A stretch of 64,000 nucleotides of DNA from Taxawa tesnikishii (nom. ined.). Its lineage: Eukaryota; Ascomycota; Dothideomycetes; Dothideales. A model generated the notes under the pieces. It was not told where the DNA came from. It did no database searches and was given only the letters and a program-made list of their open reading frames with translations. Of the stretch, positions 45,416 to 57,318 are shown in pieces. Numbering within the stretch: position 1 is the first letter of the stretch; each line of letters begins with the position of its first letter. Location: positions 682,001 to 746,000 of the forward strand of contig JAPDRO010000005.1 of assembly GCA_030247885.1 (NCBI GenBank), in the 5' to 3' direction. The position numbers and the translations under genes were made by a program.

Positions 45416-45858
45416 CACAGAGGTACCAGTAGAGCAGAACCAAAATGTGATACACGTCCGCTATTCGAGAACTCAACAAATGTCCAATGAAACAAAAGTA
45501 TACACCGAGCAAAAGGTGAAGGCAAGACGGTCATGCTCGGTCATCAGCTCATCGAGCCGAGGTTGAAGAGAAGACCTGTCAACCGTCGTCCTTGGGAGAT
45601 CGACTGTAGCGTACGCAACGCATATGCGGCCATTCACCTTAAGGGTCCTTCTAGAAAGCATCTTTGCATTTTCGCATCTCTCAGCATACTTCAAAGCACG
45701 TTAGGAAAACGGTGCTAGATGCACTCGCATTTTGTGTCATTATCTCCTAATTGCAGCCTTCCTGACCGTCACATATCCGGCATGAGCCATAAGTTCCACC
45801 AAACGCCGAGTACCCAGTGCCGGACGAAACCCAAAATTCAACTCCTGGAAGCCCGCCT
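45416..45858. other. Intergenic region
   Basis: Between the thioesterase start and the glycine-zipper gene's stop. A 73-codon minus-strand frame has no known motif. No gene recognised. Confidence 0.4.
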
Positions 45859-46572
45859 CTACCAGCCTCCTCCTCCGTGGTGTCCGCCATGGTGGCCGCC
45901 CTGGGGTGGTCCGTATTGATTGTTGTGCGAATGCTTCCTGTCATCCTTGAACTTGTCTTCCAACTTGCTGCCCATGAACGCACCGGCAAGTGTGCCAATG
46001 AGACCGTGACCGGCCTTTCCTCCTAGAAAATGGCCGCCAACACCACCGGCTACTGCGCCCAGTAGACCGCGGTCTCCCTCGGCGCCGGCCGCTGGGTCTG
46101 TGGGACCGTACTGTTGATGCTGTGGGTATGGATTGTTCGGGTCTGACGGAGGCGGGTTTTGATTGTAGGCGCCTTGTTGCGGAAACTGGTGCGAAGGGTC
46201 TTGCTGAGGGTATTGACCGCTGTTATGCTGTTAGCCGGGTGGATTCGCAGTAAGTTCTAGGGTAAATGATACATACTACTGAGGTTGCTGTTGGTGCTGA
46301 TCGTAGCCTTGGCCGTATGGCGCTGCCTGACCATGCTGGAAACCTCCGTTTTGCGGCGGACCATACTGGCCTTGCTGTGGTGGGTAGGGTGATTGACCGT
46401 ACTGAGGCGCTGGTGGAGGCGCATAGCCCTGGTTGTGTTGCGAGTACGGAGAGTGCCCTTGAGGTGGGTATTGGCCTTGCTGCTGGTAACCTTGGTTGTA
46501 CTGGTCCTGTGGAGGATAGCCCTGGCCGGGCGCTTGCGATCCGTAAGGGTATTGATTGTAAGGATCGGACAT
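45859..46572 (-). CDS. Gln/Pro/Tyr-rich protein with a glycine-zipper 2TM domain
   Basis: Exons 46572-46277 and 46219-45859 are joined over a 57-nt intron. I chose the GTATGT donor and the second of two close CAG acceptors, which keep the frame. The protein has 218 residues. The first 130 are low-complexity: Y-N-Q-Y-P-Y-G-S-Q-A-P-G, then repeated Q-Q-G-Q-Y-P-P-Q-G. Then comes D-R-G-L-L-G-A-V-A-G-G-V-G-G and L-I-G-T-L-A-G-A-F-M-G-S-K-L-E-D, a glycine-zipper hairpin, and a His/Gly-rich end. Such fungal proteins are often found at membranes or with stress responses, but their role is not established. Confidence 0.8.
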
Positions 46573-49254
46573 GATGGATTCGGAAGCTTCGGAGAGGATG
46601 CGATCAAATGGCGAAGGAAGGCTTCGAAAAGTTGCTCTGACGGGAGAGGGTGCACCTGTTCTTAGTAGGAAGAGAGAAAGACAACGCTGTTCTGAGAAGA
46701 CGCCTATGTGATGAGAAAGTAGACACGACAGCAGGTTAAATAAGAGTAGCTAGCCGACATCACCTCAGCGCTTGGTAACACCTACCCCACCACGAAGCTG
46801 CTCAGCCTCGCGGTCCAAGACACTGCCCGCTTGCCTTACGTATGCATAGCCACCACGGAGAGCTTCTCCGGACCTCCGACAACGTCTGTTCATATCCGTT
46901 CAATTCCCTATTCGTACCTTTTCACGAGCGATACACCACATTTCGCGTGCACGCGAGTGCGTCGCGTCGAGGCGTTTGAGTCACATGTGTGGTCGAGGAG
47001 AGCTGGACGTTCTTGAGATCAGCCCTCGTAGTCCCGTGCCCCTCCAGTGGCTTCGGCGGTAAAACACAAGGCGTGGGGCAGTTTCAGCTCTGCAAGGGCT
47101 TGACCGAAGAACCCGCGGCGCAAGCATGCCCTTGGCTCTCGGTCTCATCGCCAACCGCGAATGTTCTTCCATCGACAACGGATACTGTCGGCCTGCTCAC
47201 CAAACAGACGAGAACCCCGGTGATGCTGGCCATGACCATGAAGCGACATGGGTGCCAGTTCTGTTTGTTTCCAATAACGATCGTGTGCTACGGTACCACA
47301 TCGAGAGCTCACACATTCGAGGCGGGCTGGATAGTTGTTCATTTCGACAATGGTATACGGTTCGAGGCCCAAGGAATTGGTCGACTTCCTACGTTTTGAG
47401 CCGTGTAGTTCATCCAGGTTAGGACGAATTGCTAACATCAGGCGAAATATTGTTCATTTTGGATTCACATGTTCCATCGAGAGCTCATACACGTCGGACG
47501 CTGAATTCCAAGTCACATTGACGGACAGCGTCTATGGACTTTCCACAGAGGGCTGAAGTTCACCCTAGCAGTTCAGAGAATGTACACGATGGCATCATGC
47601 CCTGCAGCTCAACAATGCCTTGTTCTACATGGTCTACCCATCTTACCCATGCACAAACCCATGCAGGCAAAGACCGAACAAGCTTGACACCCCTGAGAAG
47701 CATGGATGGCTGGCCGTAGCACTGTGTTGTGGTTCCTCCAATCGAGAGCACGACGGTAGTCGGGGTGTGTTGGGACATGTTACAATTTTGCGTTCGAAAG
47801 AAGGAGCCCCTCGTCCAAGACCGTCATGGCAGCGCTGTCGATTCAAGACATGATTGAATCAACAGAACTGCGTCTACTTGCTGTGCTATAGGGTCCTAGT
47901 GGCGAAGAAACACTTTGCGGCTTCTCTGTGCAACAGACGCGTTGCTGTTGATGGCCGCCAAGAAAGCCGATTTCCTTATTGGGTAATTGCGCCTCGTGAC
48001 AGGTTTCTCGGGTCTCGAACCTTGGAATTCCGAAGCATGTTCCATTCTAAGTTGAACTTAAAGTTGCTCGGAATGAATGTAGTGGAAACAAAGGAGGAAG
48101 GTAAGCCCGAGCAGACTGCCGACTGACCGACACAGGCCGGCTCATCCCAAACGCACGTACCAGGACCGCGAATCAAATATAGCAAGCTAACGTTCTCCTG
48201 AGACGACTGCTGCGTTCCTTGGGAGTCAGTGACAGTGTCATTCATGACCAGCGTTTCCACCGCGCTTGGCCACAAGCTGTACACAAGTCGTTCACGGAGT
48301 GAGGATGTACCCTCGTCTTCCGGATCGAGCTTGGACGTCAGTGTCTTATCAAATTACGGGTCGACGAACAAACATTTCCTCTCCGAGCCAAACCTGGCAG
48401 CCCTATAACTCTGGGCCATATGCCTGGCGCCACTGTTATAGCCCCGCGGACCAGCATCAACTCACCAGGAAAACTCTAAAAGATTAATTCGGCGATCACC
48501 CACGGTTGCTAAAGACGCTTCTAAAGCGTAACATGGCTGGTTACCAGTACACTGGGACCAAACCCGCGCCGCATTCTTATGCTTTCATCTTGTTTTACCG
48601 TTCAGCTCACGGGACGTTGCCGGAACGTTTTCTCAAAGCTTCTTGCATTGGCACCGCCGTCTCACTCCACGGGATCGACCCGTACGCCGTGTCTTGGCCT
48701 GCATGTTTCATACACTGTGGCCGTTGGACTTTGGACAATATCTCTCCGTTGATTTGCTGGAAGGATAGAAAATACCAGCTTTTAATCTATCTCCGAAAAC
48801 TATGGCGAAGGTTCCTTCCTGATACCCGGGCTCCCGCTACGATCACCAGGGCTATTTGCCTGGACCACCCTGCCGTCCTGAATGCTGCTGCCCGCCTGTT
48901 CTGCGTGGAATGTCTTATGCCTAAGCGGGCCTTTGCCTTGCTCCATCATCATCATTACTCGGACATGATAAGTACGCTATCTTGGAGTACATCTCCTCAG
49001 GCATTCCCTTTTCCTTCTTCACTGCAGCTGGCTGCATACTTGTATGTTCCAGCTTTGATGTCCTGTTAAACCCTAGCAAGATTCTTTCTTCTAGCTCCAG
49101 ATCTGTTCACAGATCTCTCCAACATCCCGTGGCATTGCATACTCGTTCTATGCTGTAGCGAGGTTGCTGGACACGACCCAGATTGATCATCCTCGAATAT
49201 ACCGTTTTCGGTCGCCTTGCCGGTTTTCGAGGTCGTCGCCCTTTCCTTCTCAAC
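46573..49254. other. Intergenic region
   Basis: About 2.7 kb without a gene I can support. The longest frame (plus 48506-49069, 187 codons) has no known motif. No transposon or tRNA seen. Confidence 0.45.
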
Positions 49255-50203
49255 ATGATGATCCTCGCCTCTACCTGCAGAGACTACATCGCCAGCAAAG
49301 GAACATTCACTAGATCTCTCAACGACTCCACGAGCCAGTCTTCAACGTCAAGCAATACGCTTTCCGGGAGCGAGCTACGGCTCATTGTTGCTACGTCACT
49401 TCTTGGTATGCCCGTTAGTCCTCTCTTCATGACCGTCAACTGACGTTCCAGGCGGTCTCGTGTTTCTCATATTCATCATCTATGTCATCTACCGTATTTT
49501 CCAAGGAGAAGAGCTGGTTGATGTGCTCAAGTTGAGCAGGTCGTCCGAACCTGCAAGACTTACAGATTTCCCCATTTATCGGGAAGTACGCTATTCGGTA
49601 CACTCGTCACACTACAGGTCGTCCCGCGCCCTCTCTAACCTCAGCCTCTCTAAATGGCGGAAAGAGAGGGAGAAGGTTCCTCCACTGCCTCTTCCTGTCA
49701 CTCAGCGCCTGAATTCGCGGGATGCCTACTACCAGAGTCACTGGAAGTCCGGGACCAAGTCGACCGTTCAGCCCAACATCGTACCATCCTTCTTGCTGGA
49801 CTCACCTCTAGAGTCTCCAACAAAACCTCAGTTGGTGCAAGTCAAGGAAGCTTCCAGGAGCGAACTAAGTCTTCCCATCCAAAGACTCCCCGAGATCCTC
49901 GACAACAAAGCGTCACAGAGAGACCTAACAGATCGATGGAGTTGGACAAACTCGCAGGCTCCTTCAACGCCCCGCTGGTGCTGCGAAAGCATGGCTTCCC
50001 AGCAGAGCCGTCCTAAGTTCCACAACGTGCACTCATGGATCGACAACCAAAGGGAGTGCATTGACGAGGACCAAGTAAGCCTGACAAGTATGCCTCCTAT
50101 CCTTCCGTTGAGAGAGCAACGATCAGCAAAAGCGAAACATACCAGGAAAACGACTTCTGCGTCCCTATTCACTCCAGGGCCGATAGCAAGGCCAGCAAAA
50201 TAG
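49255..50203 (+). CDS. Unknown single-pass membrane protein
   Basis: Exons 49255-49405 and 49452-50203 (46-nt intron, GTATGC, CTGAC, CAG) encode 300 residues. An N-terminal Ser/Thr-rich segment of about 40 residues is followed by one strong transmembrane helix that the intron splits cleanly: L-R-L-I-V-A-T-S-L-L-G, then G-L-V-F-L-I-F-I-I-Y-V-I-Y. After it lies a basic R-I-F-Q-G-E-E and a long hydrophilic tail with repeated Arg/Lys and Ser, ending G-P-I-A-R-P-A-K. Splicing restores both the helix and the frame, which supports a real gene. There is no recognised domain. The start could also be the ATG at 49258. Confidence 0.55.
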
Positions 50204-51363
50204 GCATGCAAGAGCGGCCAAAGAGCGTCACAAGAAATCAGCGTTAAGCTACGGCGCAACACTACGACCAGGAGACCACCGACAGCTTAGCCGCACCAGC
50301 TGGCATGGCAGATTATCGGTTACAGCCCAGCGCCGCATGAGAGCGCATCTCTTTGGGTTCGATTTGTTACTCCGACTGCCGACCGTCAGATCATAGTAGA
50401 GATTTCCTCATCACCACTCAGAACGCAGACGTTTCTGTTTCCGAATGTCTTTTCCTGTCATTACCGCCTCTCCATTGGACATGTTTTTGGTCTCTACTGT
50501 TAACATTATGGGGGACTGGGTGGCAGTGGGCCTGGTGCACCACGAAGGCAAGATCACGATCATGACAAGAAATGTGAGTGAGAGGTAGGAAGATGGTTGT
50601 GGATGGTATCACGAGGGGGCTTTTCGATCTTGGTAGACGGCGTGGGACGTGTTGGCAGCTGCACAGCCTCCGGTAACACGGGGTTGTCTCCATCGACTTA
50701 CATAGAAGCATGTCTCAGATCATGTAGAAGCGGCAGCGAAGTAGTTCCTACCACGTTCGCTCCTTCATGAATCGTCTTTAACCACATGCGCCGTTTGGGG
50801 TCTACATAGATGAAATGTCACCAAACAATCACAGTACTGCTGTCTCCCCGTTCCATGTTTTCTTCCATTCGGATACCGTCACTCCGTAAAACCTAAACAC
50901 GTTGCGATGTGATGTCCCGAAGAGGTGATCGGCTGCAGGCCGCAAACTCAAAAGGAATTGGTGGCTGACTGACCATGCCTTACACGCCCTCGTGAACGCG
51001 CGAACTCATCATCTGGATGCACGGACGACGTGACCACCAGGCAGAAACAGTCATGCGGTGTCATGCCGCTTGACTGTACAGTGTAAGGCGGTCGTCTTGT
51101 GATAGCGGCGGATGATCCCGGCATAGGAACTCGCGTGCGATCTGCGCGAGAAGGCTGCCGGTGATCCATCGACGCCAATCCATCCCCAAGCATGCTTTAG
51201 TTGAATGACTAGCTTGCCTCCCCTTGAAACCCTGAAGTCATGTTCATATTCATTCCAGGCATATATATACACACACTCTCTCTAAGCGCAGTCGCGATTG
51301 TTGGTAGGGCTGAAAGAGGAGAAAAAAAGAAGAGGAAGAAACAAAGAAACACGGGAAGCAGCC
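50204..51363. other. Intergenic region with dinucleotide repeats
   Basis: Upstream of the heme oxygenase-like gene. A TATATATA-CACACAC-TCTCTCT compound microsatellite lies at about 51259-51282. No gene seen. Confidence 0.4.
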
Positions 51364-52435
51364 ATGGAGACGCCACGGCTCTTGTCGCCGCTACCAAGTA
51401 CGCTTTCCGCCGATATCAATACTGCCACGAGGTGAGAACACGCCCCTTGCCTCGACACTTTTCGTTTGCGGCGGCACCGATTAATTTTCATCATGCAGGC
51501 TGGTTCATACGTCGCTTAATCGCCTCATCACCGCGAGACTGCCGCTTGCCTTACCTCCCCACACAAGCCAGCCGGTTCTATACGCCCATGGTATAAACAG
51601 TTTTGCTCCCGTTTACTATGCTTTTGAGGCAGCATGGAAAGAATTGAAGACCAACGCTCGCGTTCCCGCCAACGCCACAAAGCATGACATGGACGTCCGT
51701 GGTTGGCTCTGCGAACTGGTACCGGATGGCTTGTGGCGGACAGAGCGTTTGGAGAAGGACCTGTCCCATCTGGACAAGGCACACGCTCTTCATCTGAACG
51801 ACATCAAAGCAAGAGGAGAAGCTACCGAAAAGTTCGTGCGGCACATTCGAACTGCGATACAAGACAAACCCCACAGACTGGTGGCATACTCTTGGGTCAT
51901 GTACATGGCAATCTTCTCCGGCGGAAGATGGATACGGCAGCAGCTGTTGGATGCGCAGGCGGATTTCTGGCACGGACAGGCAGAGTCATCAAGAGCATGG
52001 AGAGTGGACAGCCCGTTACGTTCCAGAGCAGAATCAGGCAGAATCACCAAGACAGGCATGCCCGGCTTCTCGTTTTTGTATTTCGACAGTGAGGCGGACG
52101 GCGAGGACATCAAAGCAGATTTCAAAGAGCGGCTAGCAGCTGCAGAGGCCCTGCTTACGCCGGCTGAGCGAAAGGACGTGGTCGAAGAGGCGCAGACGAT
52201 CTTTGAATATTGCGTTTCTGTCGTGGAAGAGCTTGATAGACGATTGGACACCGCGTCTGGACTGGGAAACCAAGAGCCGGCGGATGGGCATGCAGTTCGT
52301 GGGAAAAGGCCAACGAGTCATCCGGTGCAGCTGACGAAGCGGCGGATTGTCGACTGGCAAACGCGGGCACTGCAGCCGCTGGCTGCTCTGCTGGCGGTTT
52401 TTGTGGGATGTCTCACTTGGTATGTCCTGCTCTGA
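51364..52435 (+). CDS. Heme oxygenase-like protein with a C-terminal membrane anchor
   Basis: Exons 51364-51431 and 51499-52435 (67-nt intron, GTGAGA ... CAG) encode 334 residues. The N-terminal helix L-V-H-T-S-L-N-R-L-I-T-A-R-L holds the probable proximal heme-ligating His. P-V-L-Y-A-H-G, F-A-P-V-Y-Y-A-F-E and the heme-contacting helix Y-S-W-V-M-Y-M-A-I-F-S-G-G-R follow, then G-F-S-F-L-Y-F-D. The last 20 residues, L-A-A-L-L-A-V-F-V-G-C-L-T-W-Y-V-L-L, form a tail anchor, as in ER heme oxygenases such as yeast Hmx1. It would open heme to biliverdin, CO and iron. Fungal members diverge strongly, so activity is inferred. Confidence 0.75.
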
Positions 52436-52933
52436 TCGCCTTCAGTCACTGGACTGCAAGCATGTCGACAGTTTGAGGGCGACACGGGAAAGCGTTTGCG
52501 TTGCGTGTTGTGGTTGTGATGAAGAACTTTGATACCCCTATAGACATGATACAACGAGAAGACTTAATTACTACCCAAACACTCCGTTCGCAGATAGAAC
52601 CAGATGAGCATATTTCTTCTCACGACCACCGAAACATTGTGACTACCATGACATCGAGACCATGGGTGCGCCACGATATGGCTGTGCTCGGTCTTGGCGC
52701 TAGTTAGTGTGGGGACCGTTTCCCCTGGCACCTTTCCCGTCCGCATCTACGGTTTGAAGCAGCAACGTGAGTTCGATCAATCAACACAAAGTCTCACTCT
52801 TGTGCAAACAACTTTCTGCGCAGTCTTTAGCGAAGCGCAGTCTTTAGCAATTACAGCACTCACCTTAATGCTGTGCTGACCCATACAACACTCACTATCT
52901 GACTGCATCTTCAGACACCATCCACCACCGAAC
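52436..52933. other. Intergenic region
   Basis: No gene seen. A near-duplicate GCAGTCTTTAGC string occurs twice at about 52820-52850. Confidence 0.4.
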
Positions 52934-55431
52934 ATGATCTCCGGTTTCGAGGAATGGGCAAGCTCAGCCCAGCTCGTCGAACGAGGATCACTCGAACTGC
53001 TCCGGGGAAGTGTGATGGGTTTCGAAGCGGATGAGTTCATCGGTCGCATACTCACCAGTATCCCAACTCGGGAGCCTCTGCTACCCGCGCTCGGCGGGCT
53101 GCCTTTCGGCCTCGATGGACACATCGAAGAACGCCTCACGGCCTTGAGCGAGTTTGACATCAAGCCTGTTTTCGTCTTCAACGGGCTTAACCCCTACGGA
53201 CAAGAGCGAAAGCTAGATGCCCAGCTAAGAGCGATAAGCTCCATCAAGACTGCATGGGACTACTACAGTGCCTCGCATCCGGACTTGGCTGTCGCTGAGT
53301 TTGGAAACAACTGTACGTTCGGGTCCTTTGTTCTTTACGGACTAACTTGCTGCTTACGACAATTCTATTTTAGGCTCTTTCGACACCGAGCCAATCTATC
53401 GTTACGTTCAGCGTTTCCTCCTAAGAAAGCAAATAGATTTCATGATCGCGCCGTACAGCGCATGTGCTCAGGTATGCACGTGTCCCTCGGGATCGGTCGG
53501 AAAAGCTCTGTTTTGTGCTCGACCCAAGCTAACAACCTTGCAGCTTGTCGCGATGCTTGGTTCTGAAGTCATCGACTCCGTCGCTGCATCCGACGAGACA
53601 CTCATGCTCGAGATCGAACAGGTAATCACCCAGATTGACTGGGATCAAAAGAATTCTGTTGGGTCAAGCGCCGTGAATGCATGGAAAAGCTCGGTGTCAC
53701 CTCCTCCAACATGTTTGTAGACGCCTGCCTTCTCTCGGGGTCTTCGTTTCTCCCAACCCTACCCTTCTTGAATCGCGGTGCAGATACGCCAGCCAGACCC
53801 CCAAGATCCAAGCCGTCGCAGATCTAATGAAGCAAACCAACCAGAATGGCAACGGAATCTGCTTACAGCATCAGGACGACCCCGGCATGGTGAACTATCT
53901 CGATCAGTACCAAAAGGCTTTCATGTCGATCAGACATCACATTGTCATGTACGTGGACGGGACTGTGGCTCCCTTGAACAAGGAGAACAAGCCCAATGAC
54001 GAGCATGACTTTATGGGTCAGAGGCTTGCGGACGAGCTGTACTTTTACCTCTCTTGCGGCGTTGTGGGTTCCAGAGTGCTTACGTGGAGGGCTGCCGGCG
54101 AAGCTGTCGAAGGGCCATCGCTTGACGGTGGCTACGCTCCATCATACCAGGAGCTTATCAACGACAAGCTCGTACCCCTACGTTCCTCCGCGCTCGCTCT
54201 GTTGTCACAGTCGATGCACAACTACTACCAACACAGAAACGTATCCCTTCGTTGCTGGTTCAACACGCCTGAGATCAAGTCACTCAACATATTGGGCACA
54301 GACGACCTCAAGAGATCAATCGCAGGATGGAACGTCAGTTCGGATGCTATCAAGAGCAGAGCCAGCGCGCTGAAGGTGAGTTGTATGTCCACGTACACCT
54401 TTGAACACACGTGTATTGACCTCCTTGTCCAGTTGGACGATTCCAGTCTCACGTTTGCACTGCAAAGTCTGAAAGACAATGAATTTGCCCAAGGGACAGT
54501 TACGCCTTCCGATAAACCCAAGGGACATCTCCAAGCCGAAGAAGAGATCCGCAGCAACGCCATCTGGAGATATCTGCAGTTGCGCGGATACGTCCAGCCG
54601 AACCACGAGCTGGGTCCAATTGGAGACTGTTTGCTAGCGGCTTATACGAAGGTCAATGAGCTGAACTGGGAAGCTGGTCCAGAATTCGAACAGCCAGTCA
54701 TGTTAGCCCTCGAGATGATTCGACTCGGCCTTCTCAACGCCGACAACATGTTTCCCAGTTACTCTGGGGCTCCCCTGAAGGGAAGCGACATCGACAAGCG
54801 CAACTGCCTCTTAGTCAGCAGAGTCGCATGCCTTGGTCGTCTTGAACACAAGTCGATAGGATACACTGGACCACTCAGCAGGAATCTTCTTGCCTTCCAG
54901 TGCATGGCTTCTGCCGTTCGCAGGAGCTTGAGAGACCTCGTGGAGATGAGTTTGTGTACCATGCTTCTCAATGGTCAGGTTTCCCGCACGTTGCCCAAAG
55001 CGGACCTTTCGGAGATTGGCCTCAGGTATGGCCTCCATTTGCACTGCAGTACCGTCCGTACTAACGAGCTTTTGCAGCCTTCCGTTCCTGAAAGATAATG
55101 ACTGTGCTCTCGGCGTTGCAGTCAAGAGCTACCTCGAGGAAATCGCCAGCCATGCAGACCCGACTTCGCAAAACGCTCATAACGTTGTCCTTAACAAGGG
55201 CCAATCAGAGTGGTTCCCTCACTCCATCAACTTTCCGGCGAATCTCAATAGAGCCTTCCAGCTGTGGGATGCAGTAAGTTGCCTGAGGGTTTCAGACGCT
55301 GGCTCAGAGTCCGTTGCTTACGCACTGTCTAGGTTTACGCTGCTGTCACCGTAGCGCCCACAAGTCTCGTCGCCACCAAAGACAAGAAGCTATGGGAGGA
55401 AGTGGACCGCTGGCTCGTGGACAGGAGGTAG
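52934..55431 (+). CDS. MKT1: MKT1-like post-transcriptional regulator, XPG/FEN1-fold (two apparent frame breaks)
   Basis: Exons 52934-53312, 53374-53471, 53544-54375, 54433-55025, 55078-55273 and 55333-55431 encode 732 residues with two bases restored. The N-terminus I-S-G-F-E-E-W-A-S-S-A-Q-L-V-E-R is the XPG-N-like start. It is followed by L-L-P-A-L-G-G-L-P-F, K-P-V-F-V-F-N-G-L, D-F-M-I-A-P-Y-S-A-C-A-Q-L, and F-V-D-A-C-L-L-S-G. The C-terminal half has D-E-L-Y-F-Y-L-S-C-G-V-V-G and W-R-Y-L-Q-L-R-G-Y-V. Yeast Mkt1 acts with Pbp1 on translation and stability of specific mRNAs. The family keeps the nuclease fold but usually lacks the active site. Frame breaks lie at the A4 run 53647-53650 and the C5 run 53798-53802, each one base short. 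Intron 54376-54432 is 57 nt and would also read through in frame. Confidence 0.88.
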
Positions 55432-56150
55432 TCACGCGGTCGCACGCATAGCACGCAATCCGGCACATTAACTCAGCACCACGTTCCCGTCTAGCACAAC
55501 TATGATACCCCACTTGAAAACAGCCTTCATACGTCCAGCCACCGCAGCCATGAGATTGGCGTCTCCCATGTTCTTGGCTTACAGTTCTCCGTTGACGGTC
55601 CGTTGATGTAGGAAACCCATAGAAGATGTCATACGTCAGCGGACCATTGCAGGCAAGTTAGTCAGCTTTCGAAGGCGCCGCTTGCTCCAATGGATCGACA
55701 ATACGACGTCAGCCGAGTCCTGGACTTGGAGGGAAGAGGACAAGGTAGGATACGCGCTTGAGGACCTGGGTGGAACAGGGTACTGATGATCAGACTGCGT
55801 CAGAGAGCACAAACTAAGCGCTTGCTGCAGATACACCTACGGCTGTCGGATGTGGAGCTCACATGGTGCTGGTATGGTTTCCGCGCAGACCGGACGATGT
55901 GGATCACCTCAAATAGATGGAGACTGGAGAACTCTAAACATCCTCTTTGCACATGCAGGTTCCCTTTCAAATCAGGATGAGTTATTCGTGATTCTGCCAC
56001 GCTCGCTGCGCCTTGCCTTACCAACGAATAACACCAACTCCTCCCCGTGTCCCACTCGGCCGACAGTTTCACCCTCACCTCATGGCGTTCCTCCCGAACC
56101 CGAAAACACACTCGACTCACCTCCGTTTCCCGTCCGCCCTCTTCCCCCTC
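55432..56150. other. Convergent intergenic region
   Basis: Downstream of both MKT1 and the UPRT gene. No gene recognised; plus-strand frames past 56000 lie opposite the UPRT 3' end. Confidence 0.4.
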
Positions 56151-57104
56151 CTATTTCCCCAGAGTCAAGAACAGCCTGTCCCCAACATCACCCAACCCGG
56201 GCTTGATCATGCCCCTCCCATCCGTCTCGGCATCAACACCTCCAACCCAGATGTGCACGCCCTCGCTCCACACCTCGCTGACCTTTCTCAGTCCGTCGGC
56301 GCTGGCCAGGACGCAACACACGACGATGCGCTTGACGCCCCAGTCCCTGAGCGTGTCGATGGCGGCGCTGCAGGTGGCGCCGGTCGCGATTATGGGATCG
56401 AGGAGGAGCGCGAGGTCGGAGGGTCCGTCCGCGGGGACGAGGAGGAGTTGTGGTAGGGCAGGTTGTTGTAGTATTCTACGGGCTGAAGGGTCGACTTCTC
56501 GCGGTACATGCCTAGGTGGAAGATGGGGACGGGATTCGGGAGGAGGGACTGCATTGCTGCGAGTGAGTGAGTGAGTGAGTGAGTGTTGGATGTGAGCGAG
56601 AGTAGGAGGGTTTGGTGCGAAACGCGGGGGCTGTGGAGGCGGAAAGGTGGGGGGGGGGGGGGGATGATTTGGGAGGTTGCGAGGACATACCATCCACCAT
56701 GCTTAACCCGGACCGTAGGATGGGCACGAGAGAGATGTGTGCGGGCGAGATGGTCTCGGTGGTGTATTCATACCCGAGGGGTGATTTGTCCTGCAAACGA
56801 ACAAAACGAATCATGGTTAGCCCTCAGCGACATTGTCCGAAGGGCGGAATGCGGGCCTAGTGCAGACAGATCCATAAGTTGATCCTCCTCCTCCTCCGCC
56901 TCCTTCTGCTGTTTCGGTTGCTTACGTTGCCGCCTTGGACTGTCTTTAAGCCGTGCGCGAGGCTTCGCAGCCGACGATGGTTGCGATGTCGTGGATCAGT
57001 TGTTTGGTTTCCCGCGCGCTCGTTGCATGTGATCGCAGCTGCGAGAGCTTGGCGCGGAGGCAGGGGTGTTTGGAGACGTGCGTGTTTGACGGGAGGGAGG
57101 CCAT
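56151..57104 (-). CDS. Uracil phosphoribosyltransferase family protein (two apparent frame breaks)
   Basis: Exons 57104-56926, 56790-56691 and 56556-56151 (introns 135 and 134 nt) give 228 residues with two bases restored. The start M-A-S-L-P-S-N-T-H-V-S-K-H-P is typical. It is followed by S-A-R-E-T-K, S-P-L-G-Y-E-Y-T-T, L-V-P-I-L-R-S-G-L-S-M-V-D, H-L-G-M-Y-R-E-K-S-T-L-Q-P-V-E-Y-Y-N, and the PRPP loop L-L-L-D-P-I-I-A-T-G-A-T-C. The protein ends K-P-G-L-G-D-V-G-D-R-L-F. UPRT makes UMP from uracil and PRPP; this fungal subgroup may have other substrates. Exon 1 shows E-A-S-R-T-A then a stop where one more T would read A-L-K-T-V-Q. In exon 3 the G4 run 56433-56436 is one short. Confidence 0.85.
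56561..56584. repeat. (GAGT)6 microsatellite in UPRT intron 2
   Basis: Six tandem GAGT units, lying three bases from the splice acceptor of UPRT intron 2. On the coding strand they form an ACTC-repeat pyrimidine-rich tract. Confidence 0.9.
56649..56663. repeat. G15 homopolymer in UPRT intron 2
   Basis: Fifteen consecutive G on the plus strand (C on the UPRT coding strand), well inside intron 2. Confidence 0.9.
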
Positions 57105-57318
57105 TCCGAGAAACGGGATGTCTGTGTGCTGCCAGGGTTCGTGTCGCTTCGAAAGGCAGGCAGGCTTGAGAGGTGGTGGAGGGGTATAAGAAGTATGTGT
57201 GGGGGGCGCGTGTGTGCGTGTGTGTTTAGAGACTACAGAGTGCGTAACGACAGATAAGCCAGCAGCCTGATAGGAACAGGGAAGTCCGGCCTCGGCCTGC
57301 AGTAGTGACGCTGATTAG
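57105..57318. promoter_or_regulatory. Divergent promoter region, UPRT and FEX genes
   Basis: A short region, with a GT-rich stretch at about 57195-57230, between UPRT (minus) and FEX (plus). Confidence 0.45.

Noticed and set aside
48506-49069. Gene for a 187-residue protein
   Set aside because: No recognised motif, poor protein-like composition and no splice or promoter support; likely chance.
46573-49254. Transposon or virus-like remnant in the large empty regions
   Set aside because: I saw no transposase, reverse transcriptase or integrase motif, and no terminal repeats, here or in the other long gaps.
2626-56436. Programmed ribosomal frameshifting as the cause of the breaks
   Set aside because: The breaks are in unrelated housekeeping genes, at different run types, without a shared slippery heptamer or stem-loop that I can see.
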